64,000 nt of DNA from Simmondsia chinensis (GCA_018398585.1 JAGTTD010000010.1:30048638-30112637); one strand, 5' to 3'; counted from the first letter of the stretch, positions 12,184-24,684 are shown. The notes: generated by a model from the letters alone, not told the origin. Numbers and translations: made by a program.

Positions 12184-12962
12184 AATACTAGGATTGACCC
12201 AATGTTCCCAAGAAGCTACTAAATTCAACTGCAATTTTATCCGAAGGACCGACAACTTGGTTATATCCATTCAAAAGATGCACCTTTGCTATTTTAAGGA
12301 ATGCCTTCGCTACCCTCAAAAGACAAATTTCGTTGGTTCTGCTGGGATCTTTGGTCTTGTCATTCAGAATCTTAACTTAGCTGATTTTCAAATTCTTGGG
12401 ATCTTTTACTGCAATGAGATCTTTGTTCTTGATGTGGAGAGGCTTGGCTTGGTTGATTTCCAGCTTCATGTGATCTTTGACTCTGATGAGTTCCTTTTGA
12501 TTTTCATTCAGACACTTGGCGTTGGGAACTTTTGCTAGCTTGAACATCAGTAAAAAGATTCCTCCTCACTGTTGATTGAAGCTCTTGTGCTTTAAGATTT
12601 GTTTCTTCATTTTCACAACGAAAATCATTATTTCCATGACCATAAAAATCATTTTTAGAATTAAAATCATCATTTTCAGCACTAAAATCATCATTTTCAG
12701 CACTAAAATCATCATTTTCATCATTGTGCTCTTCATTTTCAACAGCAAAATCATCCTCAACTTCGACCATTTCTAAAGCTTTAAGCTGTTCATTTCTTTT
12801 TCGTCTCATTAACCTTTGTTCTTGTTGCTTTTTCCTCAGTAGTGTGACTATAGTCCCAGCAAACATGGCTTCTCTTTTTTGTTTCATCTTTGGGGTCTGT
12901 TTCTTCTCCATTGAGTGTGTTTTTTTCCTTCCATTATATCTAACTTGAAAATTCAAGTACAA
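12184..12962 (-). pseudogene. TnpA-like gene, N-terminal part with acidic heptad repeats
   Basis: The frame opens at 12962 with a basic region (RNGRKK-like; KKQQEQRLMRRKRNEQ) followed by an acidic block. In it NDDFSAE repeats about three times, with variants, at 12640-12740. The frame shifts near 12530. The next frame reaches VVGPSDKIAVEFSSFLGTLG near 12200-12270, which matches the start of the plant CACTA TnpA-like/Transposase_24 region. Stops after GTLGQS show decay. The basic-then-acidic layout suits a DNA-binding TnpA-type protein. Confidence 0.6.
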
Positions 12963-13124
12963 TGCATCGAAAATGTTAGAATTTCAACTTGCAAATTTAT
13001 GTCAAGCACGAGGAGAAAGAGAAGATGACATCATGTAAAATCAAAAATTAAAACTTTCAAAAATTTCAATTTACAAAAAATATTGAAAATGCAATTAACA
13101 CACCAATTAGAGTAGATGGAAGCA

Positions 13125-16100
13125 TTAAACATAGTCCCAATCAGTGTCATCATAATTTGATTCATAATCAGAATCACTGTAATATGAGTCATCCTCATCC
13201 TCTTCCACATCTTCCTTGACTTTCCCACCTTCATTGTGTCCGTTGTCTAAAATATTGGATGTTATCTCAATGATGGCTGCAGGCCAACTAACATCACAAT
13301 ATTCAATTGTTACAAAATTAAAATCGTCTAAATCACATTCAAGAGTATCATCCAACATATGAATATTTGTGTTCGCTTCTTGCTCCATATCAATTTCTCT
13401 AGAAACCCTTCTAATGACATAATGGAAATCTTCTTCAATCGGGTCCTCCACGTAGTAAACTTGATTTACATGAGATGCAAGAACAAAAGGCTCATCTCTA
13501 CATCACAACCTCTTAGAATTGACAAGAATAAGCCCGTATTCATCATTTTTTGTATGAAACCAGTCACACCTAAATAATACAATGCTAAATTAAGCATAAT
13601 AATCAATTTCGATGATATCTTGTATTATTCCATAATAGGTCACACTATCATCAATAGGATTACAATATTTAGAGCTTACAAAACTTGAGGTTACAGCAAT
13701 GAGACTGACTCCACTATTTTGTGTTCTGCATCTTACATCATGCCCCACAATGTGGAACATATACCCATTGATAAAATTTCTTGTATATGCCTTTGCTATC
13801 GGATTTGGACCCTTAGCTAGCCAACAAATATAGTTTGGCACCACATCAACATTTATCTTATGTTTAAACCATGCTTCGAATTCCTTACTATTACTTTGAG
13901 CTTGATTCCATTTCATGTTTTTGCCTCTACCCCTCTTGGGGTAACTCTTTAACAAGTTCTTGTGCTCGCTGGTAAAAGAGAAAAAAGGGATAATTTACAT
14001 CATTTTAGCGTAATATTACAACAATATCTATACAAAAATCTTTAAATTGGTGTTTATATAACTTTACCTAATGTACTACTCTACTATGTCATTGCTGGAG
14101 TTGAATAGAGCACAGTTATGTGCCGTGCTTTTAATACGAGCTTCTAAAACAACCACTTTACCTTTAAATTTCTTCTATCCTCCTACAGGATAGCCTATCA
14201 TTGGAAAAATGGGCGCTGAACTTCCATCAATACTTTTTCTCTCATCTGATTTCTTCTTAAATGTTGTCTTCATGTATCTTTTGCAGAAATTCAAGCACTC
14301 CTCTGACAAATAACCCTCTGCAATAGAGCCTTCTGGTCAACTCCTATTACGCACATATGACTTCAATTTGCAAAGTTTTATCTCCATACCGAACATATAT
14401 CGACAAAAAAAGGTCCACCAAGTCTTAATTCATCCACCAAATGCAAGGGTAAATGCACCATTTTGTCAAAGAATGCTAGCAAACAAAATATTTCAAGTTG
14501 ACACAATATCTCTTTGATCTCATTTTGCCAATGATCAAGCTCTTCGGGCTTCACAACTTTACTACATATACCTCTAAAGAAAGCAGCCAATCTAATCAAT
14601 GCAACTGCAACAGGCTTATGTAATGACTTTATAATTGCTGTAGAGAGCAAGTCTTGCAAGATCACATGAGCATCATGACTTTTGTAAGCCGCAATCTTCC
14701 TCTCATCAATATGTACACATCGCTCGATATCTAATGCATAACCATAAGGCAACTTCGCGTATTTCAACACTTGACAGAAATTATCTTTCTCCTCTTTGTT
14801 CATTGAGAAGCAAGTTGGATTGAACTTAGCACGTTGACCATCTAAACTTATCTTCGGATGCAAGTCACTTTTTATCCCCATCTCTTTGAGGTTCAAACGA
14901 GCCTTAAGATGATCCTTTGTATTACCTGAAATATCTAACAAGGTGTCAAGTATACTGTCGCATATATTTTTCTCAATTTGCATCACATCCAAGTTATGAC
15001 AAAGGGAATTATGTTTCCAATAAGGCAAATAAAAAAAAATTGATCTTTTCTTCCAAGGGCCAGACATAATCGATTGTTGTTGCTTCTTTTGCTTCTTCTT
15101 TTTCTCTTCTTTTTACTATTTCTATGATTTTTCTTCTCTACTCTGTTCTTTTTTCCAAATACATGATCCAATGAAGACACCTCTTCCAAAATTTCACTTC
15201 CCTTCAATGCGCTAGGAGCAACTGCGTGCTTTGTTTTGCCATTAAAAGAAGTTAAATTCAGCCTCCAAGGATGGTTACTGTCCAAAAATTTCCTATGCCC
15301 TTGAAAGCACACCTTTCTGCTATGAGGCAACCATTTGGAAGAAGTCTGATAATTGCAACAAGGGCATGCCAAGTACCCCTTTGTGGACCATCCCGACAAC
15401 ATTGCATGTGCAGGAAAGTCATTGATCGACCACATTAAAGCTGCACGCATATGAAAGGATTATTTTCCAAAAGCATCATACGTCTCCAAACCAACTTCCC
15501 GTAAATCTTTCAGTTCTTCAATTAATGGTTGCAAGCATACATCAATATCATTTCCAGGAGATTTTGGACCTTAAATCAACAAAGAGAGCATGAAAAATTC
15601 GTCATTCATGCACATCCAAGGGGGCAAAGTATAGTTCACGAGCATCACAGGCCATGTGCTATGATTAATGCTAATAGTCCGATATGGATTAAATCCATCA
15701 CTAGCTAACCCTAACCTGACATTTTGAGGATCACGTGCAAAGTTTGGATGCAATTCATCAAAGTCCTTCCATGCTTGGCCATCAGCCGGATGCCTCAAGA
15801 TCCCATCCTTAAGGCAGTCAGTGTGATGCCATCTCATGGACTTGGCTATTTCGGAACATAGAAATAATCTTGGAAGCCTAGGTTTCAATGGAAAGTGCCA
15901 CAACACCTTTGCAGGAACCTTACAAGGTTCTGCAGGATTATTGGGGTGTTTCCCAACATACTTTTCATCTAGTATCTACTTAGAAGAACCACAAACATGA
16001 CATGATATTGTCTCTTCATACTCATTCCAATACAACATACAATCATTTAGGCATGCATGTATCTATTTGTAATCAAGACCCAAATCCCTAACCCTGTTTC

Positions 16101-16200
16101 TAGCATCATTAAAGGGTTTAAGAAAATTTGCATTCTGAACCAATTCCTTCAAAAAATCCAAAAGGTCATTGATGTGCCTAACATTTACATATTTTATTCT
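13125..16200 (-). pseudogene. CACTA TNP2 transposase (Transposase_21, DUF4218, DUF4216 regions)
   Basis: The minus strand reads through the TNP2 family in order. About 16060-15570: LGLDYKQIHACLNDCMLYW-like sequence, ETISCHVCGSS, then KVLWHFPLKPRL. 15450-14985: SINDFPAHAMLSGWSTKG and the CPCC cysteine motif. 15067-14378: NLDVMQIEKNICDSILDTLL and HDAHVILQDLL. Near 14330-14280: RPEGSIAEGYL (DUF4218). About 13955-13450: the DUF4216 region with YGIIQDIIEIDYY, DEYGLILVN, EPFVLASHVNQVYYVEDP. An acidic tail ends at the TAA at 13125. Stops and at least three frame changes make it a pseudogene, and the N-terminal transposase-associated domain is missing. It would catalyse cut-and-paste transposition. 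Confidence 0.85.
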
Positions 16201-16235
16201 TCATTCCCGCAATATATTTGGCTTTTACATGTATA

Positions 16236-17575
16236 TTTTTTTATAATCTAGGCACATTTAGGCTTGGAGTGCAAAGGAGCAAACAAATGTTGAAAAGTAG
16301 CAGAATCAAGTATAAACGAGGCATAATTGAAAACTACTTTGCAAAACCCGACCACATGTGGAAAAGAAGGACCAATCGGGTTGTAACTCAGTAGCTCAAA
16401 TGGGTCTCGTGGATAGCTAATATATATATATGAACAGAGAGGGGGAAATGGAAGGCTGCATGCCGCTCCAGCCGCAATTCTAGTTTAAATACCGAAAACC
16501 TAATTATTTTTGGGTATCTTTTGCCACGCATTCTCTCCTCCTTGCCTTCCCAAAGCCGCTACGAGATCCAAGGGTTTCTCAAACACTAAAGCGCGGGTGG
16601 TCGGAATACTGGGGATTCAAAGCAAAGATCAACGTCAACATTAATTAGGAAAGTCTTCAAATACTTATTTTTTTTTCATTATTGTTTTCTTTTTTAGATT
16701 TGAATGATGTGTAAAACTCTTATGGAGAAGTAGACTTATGGTTTAGGGATGAAGGATAGGTAGCCGCCCGTATCCCGGATTTATATTATGCTTCTGACAA
16801 TGGATTTATTTTATGTTATATATGCACCTCTATGGGGAATTTATGATTATGTTTGGTGTTTCTTCGTGTGACCTTGTCGATACGGTGAGATCTCCAAATT
16901 ATTAGCAGTAGTCTATGAGCTTAGAGCCTAGACCATAACATAACTGTTTTCACGCATAGCTAGGGTTGAGGTTGTACCCAACCCTAAACACTATCTTTTA
17001 TATAAATTAATACTTAATTAGGAGTAAGAAATGAATTTGTTGGTGCAATTGAGATAATCCATGCTACACCTAGAGTGATATGATGGGTTATACCCTTAGA
17101 CTAGTTCATTATCCTAAACCCTAACTTAAGTATTAATATGGGTTTAATATTGGACTAAGAGCAAGAAACGAATTAAGTACTACTAATGTGATAACCTATG
17201 CTACACGTAAGGTGATGTGATAAGTTATGCCTTTAGACTAGTTCATTACCCTAAGCCTTGGTTTAAATATTAAAGCCTAAGCCTCCTAAATCATTGTCAT
17301 AGTAGAATATAATGACGTGATACAAGTCAAGCTACCCTGAATTCATTCCCGGAGCTAACCTTAATTGAATTGGCAACTTTAATTTATATTTAGTTTTACT
17401 ATTTTTGTTAACAAATCATTCAAACAATCAAAACCCCAATTTCAACAGCTCATTAATAAATAAATCCGACTTAACTCCGATTCCCTGTAGATACGACCCG
17501 TACACCCAATTTAGCTACGACGATCTCATACGCTTGCGAGTACACGATTTTAAAACAGTCTTTTAAAACACATCA
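16236..17575 (+). repeat. Orphan LTR (element J), Gypsy Tat/Athila-like
   Basis: About 1.3 kb of LTR-like sequence ends in ACATCA seven bases before a tRNA-Asp primer-binding site. tRNA-Asp priming is typical of plant Athila/Tat-type Gypsy elements. The left border is estimated from where CACTA coding fades. It includes a tandem duplication (17006-17277). No gag-pol follows: after a short AT-rich leader the sequence changes to element C, so only the 5' end of the element remains. Confidence 0.6.
17006..17277. repeat. Two-unit tandem repeat inside LTR J (about 135-bp unit)
   Basis: The block containing ATGCTACACCTAGAGTGAT and CTTAGACTAGTTCATTA occurs near 17068-17110 and again near 17203-17245 with scattered substitutions. 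Flanking TTAATA...AAGAAA(T/C)GAATT sequences repeat in step, so the unit is about 135 bp. Confidence 0.8.
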
Positions 17576-17581
17576 AGTTTT

Positions 17582-17598
17582 TGGCGCCGTTGCTGGGG
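17582..17598 (+). promoter_or_regulatory. Primer-binding site, tRNA-Asp type
   Basis: TGGCGCCGTTGCTGGGG complements the 3' end of plant tRNA-Asp except for one T where C is usual. It sits 7 bp after the LTR end, and its polarity shows the lost body of J lay to the right. Confidence 0.75.
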
Positions 17599-17819
17599 AA
17601 TTGATAAGCTAAGTTGATTTTGAAATTTACAATTTTTTTTTTTGTTTAAGAAAAAAATATAAATAAATAAAAAAATTTACTTTACTTTTTTTCTTTTTTT
17701 TTTTGCTCGTTTATTCTTAGTTATTTTATTTTACTATTTTTATTTTCTTAATTTTAATTTTAATAACTTATTTTTCATTAGTTTATTTTTCTATTTTATT
17801 TTTCATTGTTCGTTTATTT
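17599..17819. other. AT-rich leader of element J, no gene
   Basis: Very T- and A-rich low-complexity sequence with long T runs near 17632 and 17690. It is typical of the region between primer-binding site and gag. No coding was seen. Confidence 0.5.
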
Positions 17820-18119
17820 TTACTTATTCGGCCAAGTGCTTGTCTGATCCACTTTCGCCAATGTGAAGAACATGTTGTAAATCCTTACTCGGCCCTTCTT
17901 GTGCTTGGAGCGACCTTTAAGAAATGACTCAAATCTACTCATCTCCATCCTGATTGTTGGAAGTGAATTGTATTGCCTTCTCTCATGGACACGGCATTCT
18001 CCACTCCCACCTTTTGACATGCTCAGTTCTAAAACGTTCAATAAGGACACCCAAAATTCTTCTCGCCATTTATGGTAGACCATCCGCCAATGATGCAGAA
18101 AGCCCATAACATCCGGTGA
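17820..18119 (-). other. Unassigned sequence at the left edge of element C
   Basis: An open stretch of about 108 codons starts with MMANGQPTRSPDVMGFLHHW on the minus strand and overlaps the RT remnant at its start. I do not recognise it. It could be a deleted, rearranged part of element C or captured sequence. Confidence 0.3.
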
Positions 18120-18961
18120 CCTAGTTGGTTGTCCATTCGCCATCATTCTCCCGCTAAGTCTCGTCCTTCTTTGGCATCAAGAGAACTATCAACACTTAAT
18201 GTTTGGGATCCTCAAGCTTCACAAGAATCACTCGGTAATGAAGCTAATTTGGTAAGCCGCCTTCCAGCACTTGTTCTATCCCATATGGGCTGTTTCTCAC
18301 TGGCAACGTAGTACTCTATACCTCCTCTAGCTTTTCTCCCTGTACCGTCTTGCTTTCCTCTCCTATCGGTATGACTACCATCTTGTCCTCGCCAACTTCC
18401 TTGGCGAGAAAGGTTCTAACCGAGGACTTTAGATCCTCGATTTTTTCCAGTCGTGGAACTTCATCCTTCTTAGGCAACAAGACTATCCTTCTGCCCTCAA
18501 ACATGAAGCTATATGTATTCTGTCATCCATCGTGGATAGCGCCTCTATGGAATTGCCAAGGTTGTCCCAGTAGCAGATGACACACGTCCATGATAGCAAC
18601 ATTACCACACTCCTTCCCGATATTTCATTCCAATCAAACAGTTAACCAAATAACACTTAGAGATGGTTAATTGGTTTCTTTTCTTGAGCAAGACAAGTTG
18701 TATGGGTTTGGATGATCCTCCATCTTTAACCCAAGCTTTTGAACAACTTCTTCGGAGATGACGTTCTCACATCTTACCGAATCAATCACTAAGTGGCACA
18801 CCCTCTCGCCAATAGTGGAAGTCATCTAGAAGATATTACTCCTCAGCTAGTTGTCTCCCACTTCTTCTTTATGCACAAAATAGAGTCGCCTCACCACAAG
18901 TATATGGCCCTCGCCACTTGCAACTTCTTCTTTGCCATGTGGCACCAATTCATCATGAGCC
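18120..18961 (-). pseudogene. Element C: protease and start of reverse transcriptase
   Basis: Reading leftward, HGKEEVASGEGHILVVRRL and then VCHLVIDSVRCENVISEEVV match the Gypsy retropepsin-like region; family members have IDGGSCEN, so the active-site loop is altered here. Next come YSFMFEGRRIVLLPKKDE, and weakly LPN-LHYRV and MPKKDET, which resemble the start of RT (LPNLPHYR and VPKKDGTWR). Several stops and a deletion are present. It continues the gag half located at 30092-31230. Confidence 0.65.
18957..18961. repeat. Target-site duplication of element A (left)
   Basis: GAGCC immediately before the 5' LTR of A. It is identical to 30092-30096 immediately after its 3' LTR. Confidence 0.85.
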
Positions 18962-19342
18962 TGTTATGATTAGGCTGCGTTTTGAGCATTTCAAGTTGTG
19001 TTTTGGCTGAGAAATTGTAATTAGAAATAAAGGGGAGTTTGGCGACAACTGCGGTTAAATTAGTTAGAGGCTATTTTGGTCTTTGGTGCGTGATTCTTCT
19101 ATTTCTTCTTCTTGCAAATTAAGTAGGTTTAAACTTGAGTCTAGATGCAATATTTAGTTAGATATTTTGCTCTAGCATAAGAATTGAGCTTTCACTTGTA
19201 ATTACATTCATGAATGAAAAACATCTTGATCCCTCTCTCTTAACCTTAATTCTCTCTATTTCTTATCTCCTTCTTCTAGTTCTCAACTCAATTTTCTCCT
19301 TTATCTTAGGTTATGATTTAAGATTGATCTTGAATTATAATA
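18962..19342 (+). repeat. 5' LTR of element A (381 bp)
   Basis: Begins TGTTATGATTAGG and ends TTATAATA. Homologous to 23984-24257 plus 29998-30091. A TATC-rich, CT-rich tail precedes the primer-binding site. Confidence 0.85.
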
Positions 19343-19345
19343 ATT

Positions 19346-19357
19346 GGTATCAGAGCT
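19346..19357 (+). promoter_or_regulatory. Primer-binding site of A (tRNA-iMet type)
   Basis: TGGTATCAGAGC, the standard initiator-methionine tRNA complement of plant LTR elements, lies 3 bp after the LTR. Confidence 0.85.
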
Positions 19358-19489
19358 TGTGCAATTGCTTCAAACCTTCAATCAAGCTTGAATTGCTTTA
19401 AGATCATCTGATCAGCTTGTATTGATGAGATCCTGAGGCTTGCGGTTTAAAGTGTACACGTTTTGGCTAAAAGCAAGAAGGTAGCTGCA

Positions 19490-22400
19490 ATGGTTGGTGG
19501 AGTGACTACTACAGCTAATGCTGCGACTAATGCTGGAGCAGTAGCTGAGGATGCAAATCAATTTGACAAGATTGCTTAGCTGCAGAAACATATTCATGAT
19601 TTGGTGTTAGCGGTTGGATCAATGAATCAAAAGGTTGGAGACGTGACTCAATCATAGCAACAAGTGCAGCAACAATTGATTGGATTAAAAGAACAAGTCT
19701 CACGTCAAGCTATGCCTCCTAGAGCTAGCATACTATCTTCTGGAAGCCAACACGAAAGACCTCCTGATCCTTTATTTCCTCAAGCATCTGAGGAGAGTTC
19801 GAAAGGTGTGGTTGTGGTTAGGAGCACTAGATTATGATAGCCTCAGGTGGATATCGACACATTTGATAGATTTAATCCTCAATCGTGGATCAAAAGGTGT
19901 GAGAGGTACTTTCAATTTTATCATGTAATAGATGCTGAAAAGGTTGAGTTAGCATCAATTCAATTGCAAGGAGATCAAGAAGTGTGGTTTCATAGTTTGA
20001 TCCTTAGCAATCCAACACTCACTTGGCCTGAATTTGTTGAGGAAATTTGTGAGAGATACGGTGATGAGGATCCTGCAAATGTGGTTAATAATTTCAACAA
20101 GGTAGCTCAGATCACTTCTATTAGGGAATACATAAAACGGTTTGAGAACTTAAGAGCAAGAATGATGACTGTTGACCTGGGTGCTAGCGAAGCTTATTAT
20201 GTTTCTGGCTTCATAAGTGGCCTTAAGCCAAAAATTAAGAACCTTGTCAGGGCTTTGAATCCATCAACCTTGTCTAAAGCCTATGCAAAGGCCAAATTGT
20301 TTGAATCCACAGTGCTTGCTGCTTCTGATTGACAGAGAAGTGAGAGTGGCCAAGCCACCTCTTCTCAACATCTAAGTTTGACTATGAAGCCTAAACCATT
20401 TAGTTGGGCAGAAAAGAGGGCTCAAAAGTTGTGTTTTAAATGCAATCAAAGGTATTTCTTTAGGCATAAGTGCAACCCAAAGCTTCTTATGTCAGCGACA
20501 GGAGCTGAAACTGGGGAAGGCAAAGAAGATCTGGAGGTGGAGGCAGGGTTAAATGATCAAGCTGAAGAACTGCAGGATGAATTTGAGGAGGATGAAATGG
20601 AAATTTATTTTAAGGCCTTGACAGGGAATGGATCTCATAACACCATAAGAATCAAAGCGGAAGCAGGTCACAGGCCTCTTTTGATATTGATTGATAGTGG
20701 GAGTACTCATAGTTTTATTGATCCCAAAGTTGTCAAGAGAGTGGGACATGAAGTAATCAGAACAAGTCCTTTTGCAGTGACAGTGGCTTATGGGAATTTG
20801 ATTCTTACTCAGACCAAGTGCCAAGGATTCAATTGGCAGATGCAGTGCCACCAATTTGTGTATGATTTCAGAATACTGTAGTTAGGTGGCTGTGATATGT
20901 TGCTCAGGGTGGACTGGATGAAGACATTTAACCCTTCGGTGTTTGATTTCACTCAGCTACCAATTTTCTTTGAGATGAATGGAAGCACTATCAAATTGTA
21001 AGGTATTGTACAAGCTCAGCTTCAAATGATGAAAGGCAAAGGGCTAAAGAAATTGATCCAGAAGGGAACTTATTAGTGGATTGGACAATTGTTCCATTTC
21101 TGCCCCACAAGATGTTTGCCCAGGTGAACTCTAGTCCTGCAATCAGCCCATAAATTCAGGAGTATAAAGATTTGTTTGAGCAGCCAACCTCCCTTCCACC
21201 AAAAAGGTCCTTAGATCATGCTATACCTTTGAAAGCAAATTCAGACCCTGTTAGTTTGAGACCTACAAGTATCCTCATTCACAAAAGAGTGAGATAGAGA
21301 GGTAAGTGGATGACCTTCTAAAGATTGATTTTGTTCGATATAGCCATATCACTTTTGCCTCACCAATAATACTAGTCAAGAAGAAGGATGGGACTTTTAG
21401 AATGTGTATAGATTACAGGCAGCTCAATTCACTTACAGTTAAAGATAAGTTTCCAATTCCGATCAATGATGACCTTTTGAATGAGCTTCATGGGTCTCAT
21501 TAATTCATGAAGTTGGATTTAAGGCATGGGTATTAAAAGATACGAGTGCTGCAGCAGGATATACACAAGACTGCCTTCAGAACTCATCACGTGCATTATG
21601 AATTTGAGGTGGTGTCATTTGGCTTGACCAATGCCCCAGCAACATTTCAGGCTTTGATGAATGATGTGTTCAAGGCATTCCTGAGGAAATTTGTCCTGGT
21701 TTTCTTCGATGATATTCTGGTATACAATCCTACATTAGGGGACCATGTGATTCATTTGAGGTAGGTATTTAGCATCATGTGTAGTCATAAGCTATATGCT
21801 AAACTTTCTAAGTGTTCTTTTGCTCAAACCCAAGTGGAGTATTTGGGTCATCTCATTTCTTGCAAGGGAGTATCTACTAATCCATCTAAAATTCAAGCAA
21901 TGAAGGAATGGCCTACACCTTCTACACTCAAGCAATTGATGGGATTCTTGGGTTTGACTGGATGTTACAGGAAGTCTGTGGTTGGATATGGTGTAATTGA
22001 CAAGCCACTAACCAATCTTCTTAAGAAGGATGCATTTCTATGGCCTATTGCAGCTCAAAGGGCCTTAAAAGCTTTGAAGGCAGCTATGTGCACAGCTCCT
22101 GTATTGGCAATGCTTGATTTTAGAGAGGGGTTTGTTCTTGAGACAGATGCTTGTGGGAAGGGTGTTGGAGCTGTCTTATCTCAGAAAAGAAGACCGGTGG
22201 TGTATCTTAGGCAGGCTTTTAGTCCCAAGCATTTGGAGTTGTCCATCTATGAAAAAGAGTATCTTGCTATCCTCATGGCTATTAAGAAGTGGAGGCATTA
22301 TCTAGAGGGACATCACTGCGTCATCAGAACTGACCACCAGAGTCTTAAGTATTTGCTTGAGCATAAAATTACTACAAGAGTGCAGTGCAAAGGCTTAATG

Positions 22401-23955
22401 AAATGCTTGGGCTAGATTATTCAATTAAGTACCTTAAAGGAAAGGAGAATAATGCAGCAGATGCACTATCTCACAGGAAAGAAGAGGTGGATTCAGGTTC
22501 ATGCTGTGCAGTATCAGTGGTTTTGCCTACTTGGATGGAAGAGGTGCATAAGTCCAATGATGAGGACAGCTTTGCTCAAGAATGTGTTACTGAATCAAGT
22601 ATCAAAAGCACTCCTTCTACAGAGAAGTCTGAGATCAAGGTAACAAATGGAATAATAAAAGTGAATGGAAGATTGTACATTGGATCTATAATAGATTTGA
22701 GGAGGCAGATTGATGTTGCTTCCCATGATTCAGCTTAGGGAGGACATTCAGGGATAGAAGGAACATACCAGAGGCTTAAGAGTTTCTTCCAATGGCCTGG
22801 CATGAAAAGGGATGTAGAAGAATTTGTGCAAACTTATGATGTGTGTCAGCGAACTAAATCTGATCATAGACAGTTTCAAGGATTGCTCTAGCCCTTGCCA
22901 ATACCAAATCGAGCATGGCAACACATAGGCATGGATTTCATTGAGGAGTTGTCGAAGTTTAAAGGGAAGGAGATTATTTGGATGGCTATGGATTGATTTA
23001 CTAAGTTTGGTCACTTCATTACCTTGAACAATCCTATTTTGGCTAAGAAACTTGCTAGGATCTTCTTAGATAATATTTACAAGCACCATGGATCGCCTCA
23101 CTCCATCATTTCAGACCGGGACAGGCTACTCACCAATCACTTTTGGCGTGAGTTGTTCTTGTTGTTGGGACCCTCTCTTGCCTTAAGTTCATCTTATCAT
23201 CCACAAACAGATGGACAAACAGAGAGAGTGAATCAGTGCATCGAGCAGTACTTGAGAAGCATGACAAACAGTCATCCCAAGAATTGGTACAGGTGGTTAT
23301 CCTTGGCTGAGTTTTGGTACAACACACATGCTCATTCAGCCTTGGGAACCACTCCTTTCAAGGGTATGGTCCTCCTTCGCCTATGGTGCTGCAAAGGGTA
23401 ACAGCTTCTATGACAGAGGTTAATGAGCTTTTATTTCAGAGGAAACAGTTGATGTAGCTTCTCAAGGACAATTTTCAATTGGCTCAGGTAAGGATGAAGT
23501 TCCTTACTGATAGGAAGCGTTCTGATAAATCTTTTGAAGTGGGATATTTGGTTTATTTGAAGCTTCAACTTTACAGGCAGGCCACAGTGGCAGTGCATAA
23601 GAGTATTAAGTTAAGTGCACGATATTTTGGACCCTACAGAGTGCTTAAGAAACTGTGAAAGGTTGCTTACAAGCTGGAGCTACCTCCTAATTCATTTGGT
23701 CATCTAGTTTTTCATGTGTCACTACTGAAGAAGCATGTAGCAGAGGGCAAATCTTGTTCTCTTACTCCTCTTGATGCAGGTAACAATGGAGAAATTCTAC
23801 AAGCCCCAGCTATAATTTTGGAGTCTGGGGCGACGCAGCAGCAAGGAAAGAAGATTGATGAGGTATTGGTGCAATGGGCGAACTTAGCCCAAGAAGACTC
23901 AACTTGGGAAGAATTGAAGCTCATTCAAAGTCAGCTCCCTTCTATTTATTCTTGA
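19490..23955 (+). pseudogene. Element A gag-pol polyprotein with chromodomain, disabled
   Basis: The likely start is ATG 19490. Domains run in chromovirus order. Gag capsid at about 19850-20300 (PQSWIKRCERYF). Zinc knuckle at 20432 (CFKCNQRYFFRHKC). Protease near 20690 (IDSGSTHSF). RT 21306-22000 with VFFDDILVY at 21702-21713. RNase H from about 22130 (LETDACGKGVGAVLS) to 22480. Integrase zinc finger about 22740-22850 and core to 23400, with SDRDRL and HPQTDGQTERVNQ. Chromodomain about 23850-23955 (VLVQWANLAQEDSTWEE). More than ten in-frame stops interrupt it, many being TAG or TGA where CAG or CGA would fit, plus frameshifts. Such a protein would package, copy and integrate the element. Confidence 0.9.
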
Positions 23956-23983
23956 GGCAGGAATGCTTTCAAGAGGGAAGCAT

Positions 23984-24257
23984 TGTCATGATTGGGCTGT
24001 GCTTTAGCATTTCAAGTTGTGTTTTGGCTGAAAAATTGTAATTGGAAATGAAGGGGAGTTTGGTGGCAACTACGGTTAGATTATTTAGGGGTTGTTTGGC
24101 GCGTGATTCTTGTATTTCTTCTTCTTGCAAATTAAGTCGGTTTAAGCATGAGTCTCGATGTAATGTTTAGTTAGATATTTTTTAGCATAAGAATTGAGCT
24201 TTCACATTAATTACATTCATGAATGAAAAATATCTTGATCTCTCTCTCTCAACCTTC
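23984..24257 (+). repeat. 3' LTR of element A, left part
   Basis: Begins TGTCATGATTGGG and aligns with 18962 onward until element B interrupts it at 24258. The remainder resumes at 29998. Confidence 0.85.
24253..24257. repeat. Target-site duplication of element B (left)
   Basis: CCTTC before the B 5' LTR. Identical to 29993-29997 after its 3' LTR. Confidence 0.9.
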
Positions 24258-24669
24258 TGTTACGAATTAATAAATTTTACTTGCAATGCATTTTAATCTT
24301 TTAGTATTAGTTTTAATTAGAGTCTTATATGATGTAATAACAACTTAAGAGTACCCCAAAAATGCAGATTTTCCCACGGTATTCATGTGCAGCACCTGAT
24401 CTGCACTTGGCGGGAAAATCGGTTACAAGTGAGGGTTTTTGGCGGGAGTTCTTGCTGGTTGTTAGATCAATTTGCTTTGCTTTCCATTGTGTATATATTT
24501 GGAGCTTAAAGGTGTATTTGGATCATCCAATTAAATGAAATCTGATTCCTAAGGGAAATTCTCTAATTCTCATCCCCTTTCTCTAATTTCTCATCCCCTT
24601 CCCTTCTTTTCTCATCTCAAACTCTCTTCTACAAGGTTAGACTTCCAAATTAAATTTTGGAAGCTAATA
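24258..24669 (+). repeat. 5' LTR of element B (412 bp)
   Basis: Begins TGTTACGAATTAATAAA and ends GGAAGCTAATA. The 3' copy ends TAACA, so the last dinucleotide has mutated from CA to TA here. Confidence 0.92.
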
Positions 24670-24672
24670 ATT

Positions 24673-24684
24673 GGCATCAGAGCT
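24673..24684 (+). promoter_or_regulatory. Primer-binding site of B (variant iMet type)
   Basis: TGGCATCAGAGC differs from the usual TGGTATCAGAGC by one base. It lies 3 bp after the LTR. Confidence 0.75.

Larger units (their letters stand above)
6226..16235 (-). mobile_element. CACTA (En/Spm) DNA transposon, 5' end lost
   Basis: The minus strand encodes, in order from the right, a TNP2-type transposase (16200-13125) and a TnpA-like gene (12962 to 7045). The left end carries subterminal repeats (6226-6810), the arrangement of plant CACTA elements. The left terminus reads ACTACTACATAATAGGG, a plausible decayed CACTACA terminus. No matching right terminus is seen: TNP2 sequence fades near 16200 and LTR sequence follows. 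A 2.37-kb internal tandem duplication lies at 7389-12131. Stops and frameshifts indicate a dead copy. Confidence 0.8.

Noticed and set aside
17582..17598. tRNA gene suggested by the tRNA-Asp match
   Set aside because: Only the 3' complement is present, next to an LTR end; it is a primer-binding site. The same applies to the TGGTATCAGAGC sites. No full tRNA or rRNA gene was seen.
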